Source: Hydrangea macrophylla (taxonomy: Eukaryota > Streptophyta > Magnoliopsida > Cornales > Hydrangeaceae). Taken from it: DNA of 64,000 nucleotides. The position numbers and the translations under genes were made by a program. This document shows, one piece after another, positions 21,792 through 32,620 of the stretch; positions within the stretch are counted from its first letter, which is position 1, and every line of letters starts with the position of its first letter. The notes under the pieces are model-generated. The model ran no database searches and had not been told where the DNA came from. It saw nothing but the letters and a program-made list of their open reading frames with translations. The stretch covers positions 72,097,169 to 72,161,168 of the forward strand of contig CM066988.1 of the NCBI GenBank assembly GCA_033977485.1. Direction: 5' to 3'.

Positions 21792-23506
21792 CACACTTAT
21801 TTGGATCTGTAGATGCATTTTTGGAACACTAGTTTTGATTTGCATGATGTTTTATGACTATTTTTGAAACTGCATCATCATAGATCTATTTCTACAGTAG
21901 TTTTGCAGTAGAAAACAAATCTGTGATTGCATTGGATGCATGGCAGTTTTGATCGATCAATCAAAAGTGTCTCGATCGATTGAAGCTGTCTGTGTTCAAT
22001 CGATTGAAAGTGTTTCGATCGATCGAAACAATGCGGACTTCAAGCGATCGAACAGTTTTAGATCGATCGAACACTGTTTTGTTTGATCGATTGATCTCTG
22101 TTTGATCGATCGAAAGTGTTTTCTATCCAGATGTTTTTTCATAGTTTTTAAAAGGCTTTAAAAATTCTCTACTTTAATATTTTATTATTTTGGAAAATTT
22201 TAAAACCTATCTGTGAAATTTCTAGTTCAATCGATTGAACTTTGTTTGATCAATTGAACGAACTCACTTCGATCGATTGAAGGTGACAGAGAGCTAGAGA
22301 TGCTGTTTTGAAGTTCTAATTACTTCCATGAAGTGTTTATGGAACATGAAAATCAATTAGGAGTTCCAATAGTTATATATTTGCTATATATTTGCGTGGA
22401 TGTGTGTATGTCTAACCCTTTTGTAGCAAGTTAGACCGCTGTCTCCCATGGTACCAAGAACATATTTTATATTTAGTTTTAATATTTGTAATTGGTGTAA
22501 TTTTTATTTTGGTTTAGTTTTAAAGGCATGTGTAAAGGACGCTGTGACTTCATTCCTACGAATAGGAGAGTCGCTCTGGTTTCCCTAAGCCTATTGATTA
22601 ATTTGTTGCGATTTCTATTTCTAGATAAATTGCAAGCTTGGAAAGAAGCATAGGACCAATGTAATAGAATTAGATAGTCCATAAAGATGGAGTAGCAAAC
22701 TAGAGTTCATGATATAGAGCCAAAGGTGACCAACCCAAGAGGATGGATCTATGAAGCCATGGGAGATATAGGCATTTGTGAATGTTTTTACTTCAATTTT
22801 AGTTTTCCATTTTTATATGCTTGTTTGTGATAGGCATTTTTAAATATTATTACTACATGCATGCAAAAATGTGTTTTCTATAATAAAAATCAAAAAACGT
22901 TTTAACTCATTAGTAGACATTGGATGTCTATGGGCAATGAGTGGAAACAATTTTTCCTAAAAGAAAATTCCTTAATTATCAAATCTAGTGGGAGAGGGAC
23001 TTATTTTTAACTCCCACGATCTTCCATTAACGGTTCACTGTAAGATGAGTAATGCATTCTATGTCATCCGGCCATGGGTGATCGTTCCATATGGAGGGTA
23101 CACTACTCATTGGTTACTAGATGTGAACTTTCTACGGATAGAATCAATTAGACATATTAGAGGGTGACCACCACACGGAGGCACTACTTGAGGCGGTTGT
23201 GATTGGATCCTAGTTAATGATACACACTAGCTGAGCTATGAATAAGGGATCCTACACAGGGCATTATTCAGAAACATAGAGATCAAAATGATTCGGGAGT
23301 CATGACCTGTTTTGCAAGAGTTGCTTAGCGGACAAGTCATGATTAATCGAAAGATCAAATAATGACCACCATACAGAGGCTTGATTCCTTTGTTTCCATA
23401 TTCCGGCGACTTTGTTATGAAATAAGAGTTTTAAGGATTCTTTTATTTTATACTGTATAATCTTGATATCTATATTAAAATGTTTGTTATTCTTTTTTAG
23501 AATTCA
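21792..23506 (+). other. Untranslated leader of the + strand copia
   Basis: 1.7 kb without domain-bearing frames. 21945-22290 holds about ten copies of TCGATCGATTGAA or variants. It aligns to the leader of the minus-strand relative. Long leaders of this kind often fold and may carry packaging signals; that is inference. Confidence 0.7.
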
Positions 23507-24345
23507 TTGTATAGATCTTTATTTAGTCCACTTGCCACCATACTCACACAGAACAAACTAACTGGAAACAACTATACTAAATGGAAACATAATCTAGATA
23601 TTATTTTAACTATAGAGGATCACATATATGTCCTCGCTACCCCATGCCCTGTAGAACCCACGTCAAATGAGGCAGCTACCAGACGCGAGTTCAATAAATG
23701 GAAGAAGTTCAATGGGATGGCCCGTTGCTACATATTGGCCTCTATGACTGGTGTGTTGCAACACTAGTACCAATCGAATGATTCTGCTAGTGCAATCATG
23801 ACTACCCTAAAAGAAATGTTTGGGGAGCATAGCAGACTTGCTAGGCAGATCACCATACAAAAGATCATGAGTGCAAAAATGTTAGAAGGAACTCCAGTCA
23901 GATAGCACATTTTAAAAAATGATTGGTTATTTAAATGAACTGGAGACTCTGATTGCCAACATTGACGCACAGATCCAAGTTGACATGATCCTTAACTCGC
24001 TGCCTCAATCATTCACTCAATTTAAACTTAATTATAATATGAATCAAATGAATTTTTCTATGAGCGAATTGAAGAGCTCTCTTCAGTTAACGGAAGGGGT
24101 GATCAAACCTGGGGGACGTTTTGAATGTTGAAAAATGTACTTCTTCCCGATCTATGCCGAAAGGCAAGAAAGGAAAGAAGAAGGCTAGCACTAGTAGTTT
24201 AAGTGTTGGACCAGTCCCAAAGATTTGCAAAATCTAAGGAAAAAGGCAAAAGCAATGGGAAGGGAGGTGGTCAAGACAAAGGAATGTATTTCCAATGCAG
24301 GGACAAAGGCCACTAGAAGAAGAATTGTCCAGAATTCTTATCGAA
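23507..24345 (+). pseudogene. Copia gag, inactivated
   Basis: Begins at TTG where the related copy has ATG (SLFSPLATILTQNKLTGNNY). Stops fall at 23765 and near 23905, and a shift at about 24128. Recognisable are the gag core (NNYTKWKHNLDIIL ... MARCYILASM) and LNELETLIANI ... YNMNQMNFSMSEL. A broken zinc knuckle lies at about 24283-24330 (FQCRDKGH, stop, KKNC), where the first cysteine and one internal position are lost. Confidence 0.88.
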
Positions 24346-24375
24346 TCACATGTGATTGAAGTAAGTTTTATAACA

Positions 24376-25269
24376 GATACTTCAAACACTTGGTGCATTG
24401 ATTCTGGTACAACTAACCATATCTTTAATTCATTATAGGGGTTCAAATCAACCAGGAGATATAGTGATAGGGAGATCGTGCTGACTCTAGGTTCTTCCAC
24501 AACCGTATCTGCAGTTGTTGTAGAAGTTGTAGTTTTAGAATTTATAGACAATAAGACTTTAATTTTATCAAATTTATTTTACGTCCCTTTAATGAGACGT
24601 TATTTAATTTCAGTTTCAGAACTTTCACATAAGAATTATTATTTCTATTTCAGAACTGCAATTGTGATCAAAAGAAATGGTTCTTTTGTGTGTTATAGTA
24701 TTAAGTCGAATGATTTGTATGTGATTACTCCAAATGTTTCTAAAGATTCTAATATGGAACTTAATAACTCATTGGTAGTTACACTATCTAAAAGAAAGGA
24801 ACCTTCCACTAATCCAACAAGACTTTGGCACACGAGGCTTGGTCACATTAATCTAAACAGGATTGGTAGACTGGTCAAACAATGGATCTTAGGCGATTTG
24901 TTTCTTGAACCAATGGAAGTTTGTGAATCATGTTTAGAGGGTAAAATGTCCAAAAGGCCCTTTCCTGCAAAGGGCAACAGGACTAATGCATTGTTGGAAT
25001 TAGTTCACACTGATGTGTGTGGTCTAATAAATATTAGAGCTCGGAGTGGTTATGAGTATTTCATTGCATTTACTAATGACCACTCCAGGTATGGATATGT
25101 GTACCTAATGCAGCACAAGTCTGAAGCCTTTGAAAAGTTCAAAAAGTTAGGGGCTGAAGTGGAGAAGCAATTAGGCACACATATCAAAGCCATTCGATCT
25201 GATGGAGGTGGCGAGTACCTCTCTAATGAGTTTATTGATCATCTCATACAGAATGAGATTCTATTATAG
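24376..25269 (+). pseudogene. Copia protease and integrase N-terminal/core region
   Basis: The protease motif WCIDSGTTNHIF lies at about 24390-24425 and is followed by a stop. An open frame from about 24478 then carries the gag-pre-integrase segment (LWHTRLGHINLNRIGRL, CESCLEGKMSKRPF) and integrase core residues D (LVHTDVCG) and D (IRSDGGGEYLS). A stop at 25267 replaces the residue before the third catalytic segment. Known family: retrovirus-type rve integrase of Ty1/copia. Confidence 0.9.
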
Positions 25270-25777
25270 TTGACTGCACTTGGTACGCCTCAACAAAATG
25301 GTGTAGCAGAGAGAAGGAACCTGACGCTTTTCGATATGACTAGGTCGTGATGAGTTATTCGAAGTTGTCATTATTTCTTTGGGGGTATGCTTTGGAAATT
25401 GCTATATGCATACTAAATTTGGTTCCAAGAAATTTGTTCCTAAGACACCACGAGAGATGTGGCTTGGACGCAAACCCTCTTTGCAACATCTCCAGCTATG
25501 GGGGTGTCCAGCATATATGTTGATAGGAAAGATGAACAAATTGGAATCACGATTGGAAGTATGTTACTTTGTAGGGTATCCAAAGGGTACTTATGGATAT
25601 TTTTATGATCCAATAGAACAGAAAGTGTTTGTTAGTATAAATGTTATTTTCTTGGAGGATGATTATATCATGAATCATAAACCTAAAAGGAGGATTGATC
25701 TGAGAGAAGTAGATGGAGAGCCCTCAATTCCTCCAATAGTTGAAAATGATATAAGCCAAGAAAATACCACATCTTGA
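25270..25777 (+). pseudogene. Copia integrase C-terminal region
   Basis: Continues with TPQQNGVAERRNLT (catalytic E) at about 25285-25325, a frame break, then KTPREMWLGRKPSLQHLQLWGCPAY and the VFVSINVIFLEDDY segment typical of copia integrases before RT. Confidence 0.9.
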
Positions 25778-25799
25778 CCCATCCTGCTCATGTACCTTG

Positions 25800-26540
25800 T
25801 CGTAGTAGGATGATGGTTAGCCAACCTGACAGATACATGTTCTTAGGAGAAGTTTTTGAAGTTGTGTCCATAGAATCTGAATTTGATCCTGCCACATATG
25901 AAGAGGCAATGGTTGATGTTGATTCACCCCATTGAGTCAAAGCTATGAAGGCTGAATTAGAATCTATAGATTCTAATCCGGTCTGGGATCTTGTAGAATT
26001 TCCAGCCAATATTAAACCCATTGGCTATAAGTGGGTCTACAAGCAGAAAAGAGGATTGATGGAAAGGTCGAGACCTTTAAGGCAAGGCTTGTGGCGAAGG
26101 GTTATACTTAAAGAGAGGGCATTGAATATAAGGAAACCTTCTAGCCAGTATCTATGCTCAAATCTATCAGAATACTCTTATCCATTGCTGCATGCTTAGA
26201 TTTTGAGATCTGGTAGATGGACGTCAAGACTGCATTCTAGAATGGAAGTCTTGAGGAGGACATCTATATGTAACAACCGGAAGGGTTCATAGCAGGCAGA
26301 AAAGGAAACTTGGTATGCAAGCTGTAAAAGTCCATTTATGGATTAAAGTAGGCATCCAGGAGTTGGAACATTCAATTTGACCAAGCGGTCAAGTCGTTTG
26401 GTTTTATACAGAATTTGGATGAACCTTGTGTATACAAGAAATGTGATGGTAAAGTGGTGGCTTTTCTTGTGCTTTATGTTGATGACATTCTAGTCATTGA
26501 GAATGATGTAGGGGCATAATCGTTAATTAAGGTTTGGCTA
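25800..26540 (+). pseudogene. Copia reverse transcriptase region
   Basis: Recognisable in pieces: MKAELESIDSNPVWDLVE, PIGYKWVYKQKRG, VARDFTQ-type segment with a lesion, MDVKTAF-equivalent ending in a stop, and LYVDDILVI at about 26473-26500 with the YVDD catalytic motif kept. At least five stops or shifts separate the blocks. Confidence 0.85.
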
Positions 26541-26554
26541 GCTAGTATTTCGAT

Positions 26555-27379
26555 ATGAAGGATCTAGGAGAGGCTAGCTATATCCTTGGGATAAAGGTAT
26601 TTCAAGATCGTAAGCGAAAGATAATAGGATTATCTCAAGCTGGTTATATTGAAAAGATACTAACTAGGTTTTTCATTGATAATTCGAAGAAAGGTTTGTT
26701 ACCTTTTAGGCATGATCTAGCGCTCTCCAAGGACCAGTGTCCTAAGACACAAGATGAGAAGAATCACATGGCAGGAATTCCCTATGCCTCGACAGTGGAA
26801 AGTCTCATGTATGCTATGTTATCCTCTAGACCAGATATTTGCTTTGACGTAGGCATTGTCAGCAGGTATCAATCGAATCCAGGTCCAGAGCATTGGATAG
26901 CCGTTAAGCATATTCATAAGTACTTGAGAAGGACTAAAAATTACCTGGTTATATATGGCGGAGATGAGTTGATTCCAGTAGGATACACTGACTCGGACTT
27001 TATGTCAGGTAACGATTCGAGGAAGTCAACATCAAGACATCTCTTTACCCTCGGAGGTGGTGCTGTTTGTTGGAGGAGCATTAAGAAGAAATAAATTGCA
27101 AACTCAACTACAGAAGTCAAGTATGTGGCTGCTTGTGAAGCTGCAAAGGAAACTGTTTGGCTTAAGAAGTTCCTTATAGAATTCGGGGTGCTACCAGCGT
27201 TGCTGTCACCTATTACGCTATACTGCAATAATAGTGGGGCAGTGGCTCTGTCCATAGAGCCAAGGAACCACAAATAGGAAAATCACGTAGAAAGGAAGTA
27301 TCATCTCATTCGAGATATAGTTCAACGTAGAGATGTGATTGTTACCAAGATTGCCATAGCTGACAAACTTGCGGATCCA
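26555..27379 (+). pseudogene. Copia RT end and RNase H
   Basis: MKDLGEASYILGIKVFQDR opens the block. PYASTVESLMYAM, RPDICFDVGIVSRYQSNPG and VGYTDSDFMSGNDSRKSTS follow, then a stop in IKKK-x-IANSTTE, then AACEAAKETVWLKKFL and a stop after EPRNHK. The domain is cut at 27379, where GCGGATCCA joins directly to a site about 30 bp inside the 3' LTR, removing the C-terminus and the polypurine tract. Confidence 0.9.
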
Positions 27380-28821
27380 TTTATGTATTTGACATTTGAT
27401 ATGGATATCATATTTACATTTCTTTATGTATGTGTCATGAGATGATTGATGTAGTCCAAAATTATCATAGTAGGTAATTCATATATGTATGAGATACAAA
27501 CAACAGAGATATGAATTACTATTCTTTGATACTTAGAACTTGTCACAGTAGATGATGAGACTAGATATCTCATTAGGTATACACTGTAGCATTATTAACT
27601 ACAATTGAATGGAGTGATGAATCTCAATCACTAGAGTATGGCTCTTAGTTAATATGCTAGTGCTTATAGTCCATTGTCGGGTCATGAGATTCCTATTGAC
27701 GTAAAAAACTGTCAACAGTCAATAGGAACTCATAACTTGTATAAGGTACATGTTCTTAATCTTGAGACGATTATAGACATAGACTATGGATGTGACTACT
27801 TTGACTTACCAATCAGTGAGGTCTTGCAAGATCAATACCAAGGTATTTTGGGTATGTAATTTTCATACGGTTGTGAACATATATTATCAAGATAGAATCT
27901 ACCCTCTGATAAAGATTAAGCATTCCCTTGAGAATGTCACCAAGTTGAATAATTACTGAGAACTGCAGTCTTGTTGATAAGTAGTTATCAACATGTTTGG
28001 TAATCATGAGAGGTGAATGGAACTCAAGGAATGAAAAATGTAATTATCATTCAGGTTGACAGTAATAGTTATCCGACTACCTAAATATGATTTTGAATGC
28101 TGACGGTAGAGGGACATTAGTACACCATACAAGTCTAGCCATCATTTCGGATTTGTTCTTTTACATTGGAGTGCAGTTATCATTTTAGAGTGAAGTTAAT
28201 GTTAACTGATTGGTTGGTTAATTCGCTGATCTAAGAGTTTGATCATGGGATTTAACAACTACTCTGAGCCAACAATAAAGAGCCTAGAAGGTCCCACTCT
28301 TAGATCCGCGAGAATGCATGGAGAGGCGTATGAGGATGTTGGTTTGATCGATTGAATATGGTTCGATTGATTGAAGTCAAGTTCAGTTCGATCGATCGAA
28401 CGTTCAATCGATTAAAAGAGTTTTGATTGATTGATCTCTAAAGTCGGTTTGGAAATCTACATATAGGGCATCTGCGTACAGAAAGAAGTTGAACGTCATT
28501 TTTATTAACACAAAGTTGCAGAAACTATTTTAGGGATTCCTTAGCCTTCTTGTCCTCACTATTTGGATTCCACCAACCCTAGTCCTTCCGGGAGCATTCG
28601 TAGGAGACCTAAGGGTGAAGATTACCTAGTGGGAGTTGCTGCATACTGAAGGAAGAAGACTAATTCAGAATTGGGTTCAAGATCACAAGGTAGTACTCTT
28701 GTCCTCTCTCCCTACGCATCTATGGAATTGATAAGTAATAGATCTAGGATACCAATAAATGTTTTAAACATGTTTTTCCGCTGCACTTAAGATTTAAAGT
28801 TTTCGAAACCAAATTCCTACA
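27380..28821 (+). repeat. 3' LTR of the + strand copia, 5'-truncated
   Basis: Matches 20361-21777 from TTTATGTATTTGACATTT onward and ends TTCCTACA. The first ~30 bp of the LTR are missing. ATCGATTGAA motifs lie at 28340-28430. Confidence 0.88.
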
Positions 28822-29199
28822 ATGAATTGGGAGTGAGCTGGATTTAAATGGAAAGGGAAGGGATAATGGTGTCATTCATGTGATCCAATCAAGGTCAAAT
28901 CACAATCAAACTTTCGTTTTTAGTACAATTTATACTGCCAAACAGCGCACCACCACTTTTTTAGGCCAAAAGCTTTTAGGCCAAAAGCTATCGAAAAGCT
29001 GCTAAATCGTGCAACCAAACAACATCTTAGTGTTCGTATGTGGAAAGTGACTAAATTACTCATTTTAAAATCACGTGCAAAACAAGTGAAAGATTGTTGT
29101 TTGGTTTTTAACACATGTCCAAACTCCAATGGATGGAGTACATTGCAACACTTTAAAATATTGAAGGATCAAACTATTGAAAACTTAAGGTTCAAATTA

Positions 29200-29525
29200 C
29201 GAGGGTGTAAAATGTGATTAGGTCATGAACTTGAGTTCAACAATTAAAGAGAATTGCAGTACCATTACACTAAGAGGTAAAGGTAGTATGATAATGTTAT
29301 GTTCAATTTAAAATGGAAAAGAAAAGGCAAAAGCCCATTGCAATCTTTTTTCTTTCTTTCCCTTTTTTTTTTTTTTGGTGTTGAAAACACAAAGGTTCAA
29401 ATTACAAGGACGAAACTTGAGTTCTACAGTTAAAGAGAATTGCAGTACCATTAGATGAAGGTAGTATGACTGTATGATAATGCTAGGTTCAAATTAAAAT
29501 GGAAAAGAAAGGCAAAAGTCCATTA
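29200..29525 (+). repeat. Diverged direct duplication of about 140 bp
   Basis: The segment from GGTTCAAATTACGAGG at about 29190 to GGCAAAAGCCCATT at about 29340 recurs from 29393 to about 29524 (GGTTCAAATTACAAGG ... GGCAAAAGTCCATT). Both share TTAAAGAGAATTGCAGTACC and GAAGGTAGTATG-type sequence. Neither copy is coding. Confidence 0.75.
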
Positions 29526-29997
29526 CACACCAAATGACACACTAAATGACATATTAATTTTAAATGTATGTACCCTGTATTGTGTAAGTGATGAATAGAA
29601 AAGTACAAAAAATTTAAACAGCATAGGGTACATATATTTAAAGCAAAGTGGATCGTTTAGTGTGCATCCCTATTATTGTTATTTTTTTTTTTTTTGTGCG
29701 GGGGGAAGAAAGCCCGAGTTTTTGACCTAATCCATCAAATGGGGGGTCTTATTTCCCAGACCCATCAACCTTTCAACTTATATTTTAAACTCATTTATTT
29801 TATAAAATCGTTATTTCAAAAAACAACTTTTTTTGCAACATTTTATTTTATTTTATCTTATTTTCTGGAATCGCAAGTTCAAAATATAACTCCAAACAAA
29901 ATTTACGAGTTCAAAAGTAATAGGTTGAACATGTGACTTTAACAAAAAAAAAAAGTTTGACAAAAGTCCCAAGTTAAACTCGTGATTATAAAAAGTT

Positions 29998-30370
29998 GGG
30001 GAAAATACCTTTTAACCCCCGTGGTTATACCCATTTTCTCATAACTCTTGTGTTTCATTTTGTAACACTTAATCCCTGTACTATGGAATAAAGTAAGACT
30101 GTTAACTTTTCTAACGAAAAAATAAAGAAAATAACGTTAATAACCCAAGCCCCTATACATATAATCTTTAGGAAAAATACCTTTTACTCCCTATGGTTAC
30201 ACCTATGTTCTCATAACTCCTGTAGTTCATTTTTGTAACACTTAATCCCTGGGATTACCGTTAGAAAAGTTAACAGTTTCACCTTAATCTATAATAAGGG
30301 GTTAATTGTTACAAAATGATCCCTCACAGGGTTATGAGAACAAAAGTTAATAAATTTGAAAGAAGTTAAA
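29998..30370. mobile_element. MITE-like element with long inverted ends
   Basis: The left end GGGGAAAATACCTTTTAACC, followed by CTCATAACTC, TTTTGTAACACTTAATCCC and TGTTAACTTTTCTAACG, is repeated directly from about 30170 and returns inverted at 30255-30350 (CGTTAGAAAAGTTAACAG, GGTTAATTGTTACAAAATGA, GGTTATGAGAAC). It has no coding capacity. Termini and target duplication could not be fixed by eye; a sequence of this kind is common between plant genes. Confidence 0.55.
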
Positions 30371-31979
30371 AAATTGATGCGTGTAGAAAAAAAACCGCCC
30401 GTAAGCCCATTGCAATCTACAAATCTCTATTTTCTCTTTACAAATCCCTAATGTGATTGCAGGCCAAGCAAGAAATTAGAAATCATCAGAATAGTGGAAC
30501 AATGGGGCCTGAAGCTAGAGCACAAGATCGCCTCGCTGAAGTTCGTAATTTCATCTCTCAAATCCCAAATTGATCACCTCGATTTCAAATTCCTCGACAA
30601 TTTTTAGAAATTTAGGTACTTTTCAATCACTCTCATTGCGCTCTATTGAATTTGTGCACGTATATAATATATGTTTATACACTGCTTTCTAAAATTAAAA
30701 AAAAAAAGATTGGAGTTAATTCAATCGCAAATGTAAAAAATTCGTAGTTGAATGTATATATAGTATGCATAGATGCAAATTGAATTGAAATTGTGGAGGG
30801 CTTTTTCAATGTCATTTTTAGGGTATCGACGAGTGAGCTTGAGGAGTTGGAGAAGGAGAAAGAGAGGGTTTATTATTTGAAGAGTCGGTGAAATGGAGGA
30901 TTTTAGGGGACAAGTGGGGGACTTTGTCATTCTGACAAATTGGGTGGGTCTTAGACGGACATTTAAAGATGGGGGCCTCTTTGCACAATGATAAGCATAA
31001 AGGAAACAGTGGGCATCTGAATAGTTCTGTGATAGCGACGACAGAGAAAATAAAATTTGAAACTCATAGCTGTGAAACAGGTATTAGAGAGGAGCCTGGC
31101 TTCAAAATGCCAACGAAGAGCATAGTTGCGAAATTCGCAATTTCAAAGTATGCTGATTGCGCAAAATTGAGAGAGAAACGAAAAAAAATGTTTCACAGCG
31201 CAAACATAATACTGGCAGAGGAATCAGGTAGCAAATTCATTTATCAAGACTAAACCTTTTTATCAACATGTACACTTTACTAGTAAGTGTATGCTTTTTC
31301 TAATTATTCTGTCCTTTTTTGGCTCTCTTAGAAATGTTTTAAGAGAAACTTATGAATTAGGGCCTGAAGTAAAATAGTATAGCCTTTATCAGGTGACGAT
31401 TGAGGAAAGCGCCATACCACGCACATCACTAGCTCAACTTCTATAGGATAAGCTTACTCTATATTTTAGATTATGCATTTCAAGAAAACGAATTTTGGGA
31501 GTAAATGGAAAGATTTTGCATTCTAACTGTGCTTCAGTTCATTACTTAACTATTTCTGTACAGAAGAAAATTACTTCTTCATCTAGTAGAAGTATCTAAT
31601 ACGTTGTAATTATGTGTGGTTTCCACCCAATTCGTCGAAGCGATCCACATTTAGGTAACGCTGTAGTGAATCTAGTTCTGAAAATTACTTTTGTTACTTA
31701 TATGTGATTATGGTTGGAAAGATATCCCATGAGAGTGCGTTAGTGGACTTGCTTCAAATTGTAAGTACTTGGCTATCACACATTGAAACCAGTCCCATTC
31801 TCTTCTTTGCTTCACTTTAAGCTAGAAGTTACCCATTCCAACTAGGGAATTTTTCGAGTCAGATTTCTAGCTTGCTCAAAAATGGTATGTGGTGGTTTTA
31901 GCATCAAAGATCGGATATCTGGACTGCCATTCCACTTTCATTCTACTCAGTTAGGGTTGTAACTATGCATATTAGTTGT

Positions 31980-31983
<4 letters not shown>

Positions 31984-32040
<57 letters not shown>
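31984..32040. repeat. (CT)n microsatellite
   Basis: An uninterrupted run of CT dinucleotides, about 28 units, followed by a T/C-rich tract. Confidence 0.95.
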
Positions 32041-32043
<3 letters not shown>

Positions 32044-32162
32044 CTCTTTATCTTTTTTCAAATTTTAATTTTTATTTTAAATTTTATTTTTTTTCTATTG
32101 TGCTGAGAAATGTTGCAATGAGCACAAGATAAATATTTACTTTAGTATATAGCAGAGTTTTG

Positions 32163-32500
32163 AGTGTTGCATTTGCTTTCTTAGTCTTGTGACCCATCTT
32201 TGTTATTTCATTAGACAAAGAAATGAATTTTTTTCACAATCTCTTAGTGGTACCATATGCTTTCTTAGTCTGGTGACCCATCTTTGTTATTTCATTAGAC
32301 AAAGAAATGATTTTTTTTTCACAATCTATTAGTGGTACACCAGGAATTGGATCGCATAACTTTATAATACAGAGTATTTTCGTTGCTATAATGTTATTCT
32401 TTACTGGTTCGAATGATACACGAGGAATTAGATCACGTAACTTCAAAATACAGAGGATTTTTGTTTCTATAGTATTCTTGGAATCGAGACAAAAAAAAAA
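32163..32500. repeat. Two consecutive short tandem duplications
   Basis: TTTGCTTTCTTAGTCTTGTGACCCATCTTTGTTATTTC and its neighbours repeat once with a period near 86 bp (32170 and 32256). Directly after, a second unit starting ACACCAGGAATTGGATC repeats with a period near 80 bp (ACACGAGGAATTAGATC at about 32417). Both are non-coding and lie just past the stop of the cyclase gene. Confidence 0.75.
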
Positions 32501-32620
32501 AGTGAACTTCTTATTATGGCAATAACTCTAACAGAAATTGGTGTTTGGTCCGTACATTCACACATCATGGATGAAGTGTGTACTAGTGAGTATATTACAT
32601 TTGGGACTTGAACTTAATCT

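Larger units (their letters stand above)
20332..28821 (+). mobile_element. Decayed Ty1/copia element, + strand
   Basis: An 8.5 kb element with a 5' LTR, PBS, leader, gag, protease, integrase, RT and RNase H in copia order, and a 3' LTR that has lost its first ~30 bp. It belongs to the same family as the minus-strand element at 14884-18621. It contains many stops, its gag start codon has become TTG, and the junction RNase H/3' LTR is deleted, so it is non-autonomous. No convincing target duplication was found. Confidence 0.93.
28822..32620. other. Intergenic DNA downstream of the cyclase gene
   Basis: AT-rich, with no recognised gene. It holds a diverged direct duplication (29200-29525), a MITE-like inverted repeat (29998-30370), a (CT)n run and two short tandem duplications (32163-32500), described separately. 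A short coiled-coil-like reading (SELEELEKEKERVYYLKS, about 30830-30890) and a 94-codon Lys-rich frame at 30969-31253 were seen but match no family I recognise; they are not called as genes. Confidence 0.6.

Noticed and set aside
20322..28826. ATGAA as target duplication of the + strand copia
   Set aside because: ATGAA follows the 3' LTR directly but is 3 bp away from the 5' LTR start, so it is probably chance.
30483..31253. Possible small gene (MGPEARAQDRLAEVRNFISQ; coiled-coil piece; 94-codon frame)
   Set aside because: The pieces cannot be joined by convincing splice sites into one frame, and no family is recognised; it may be a gene remnant.
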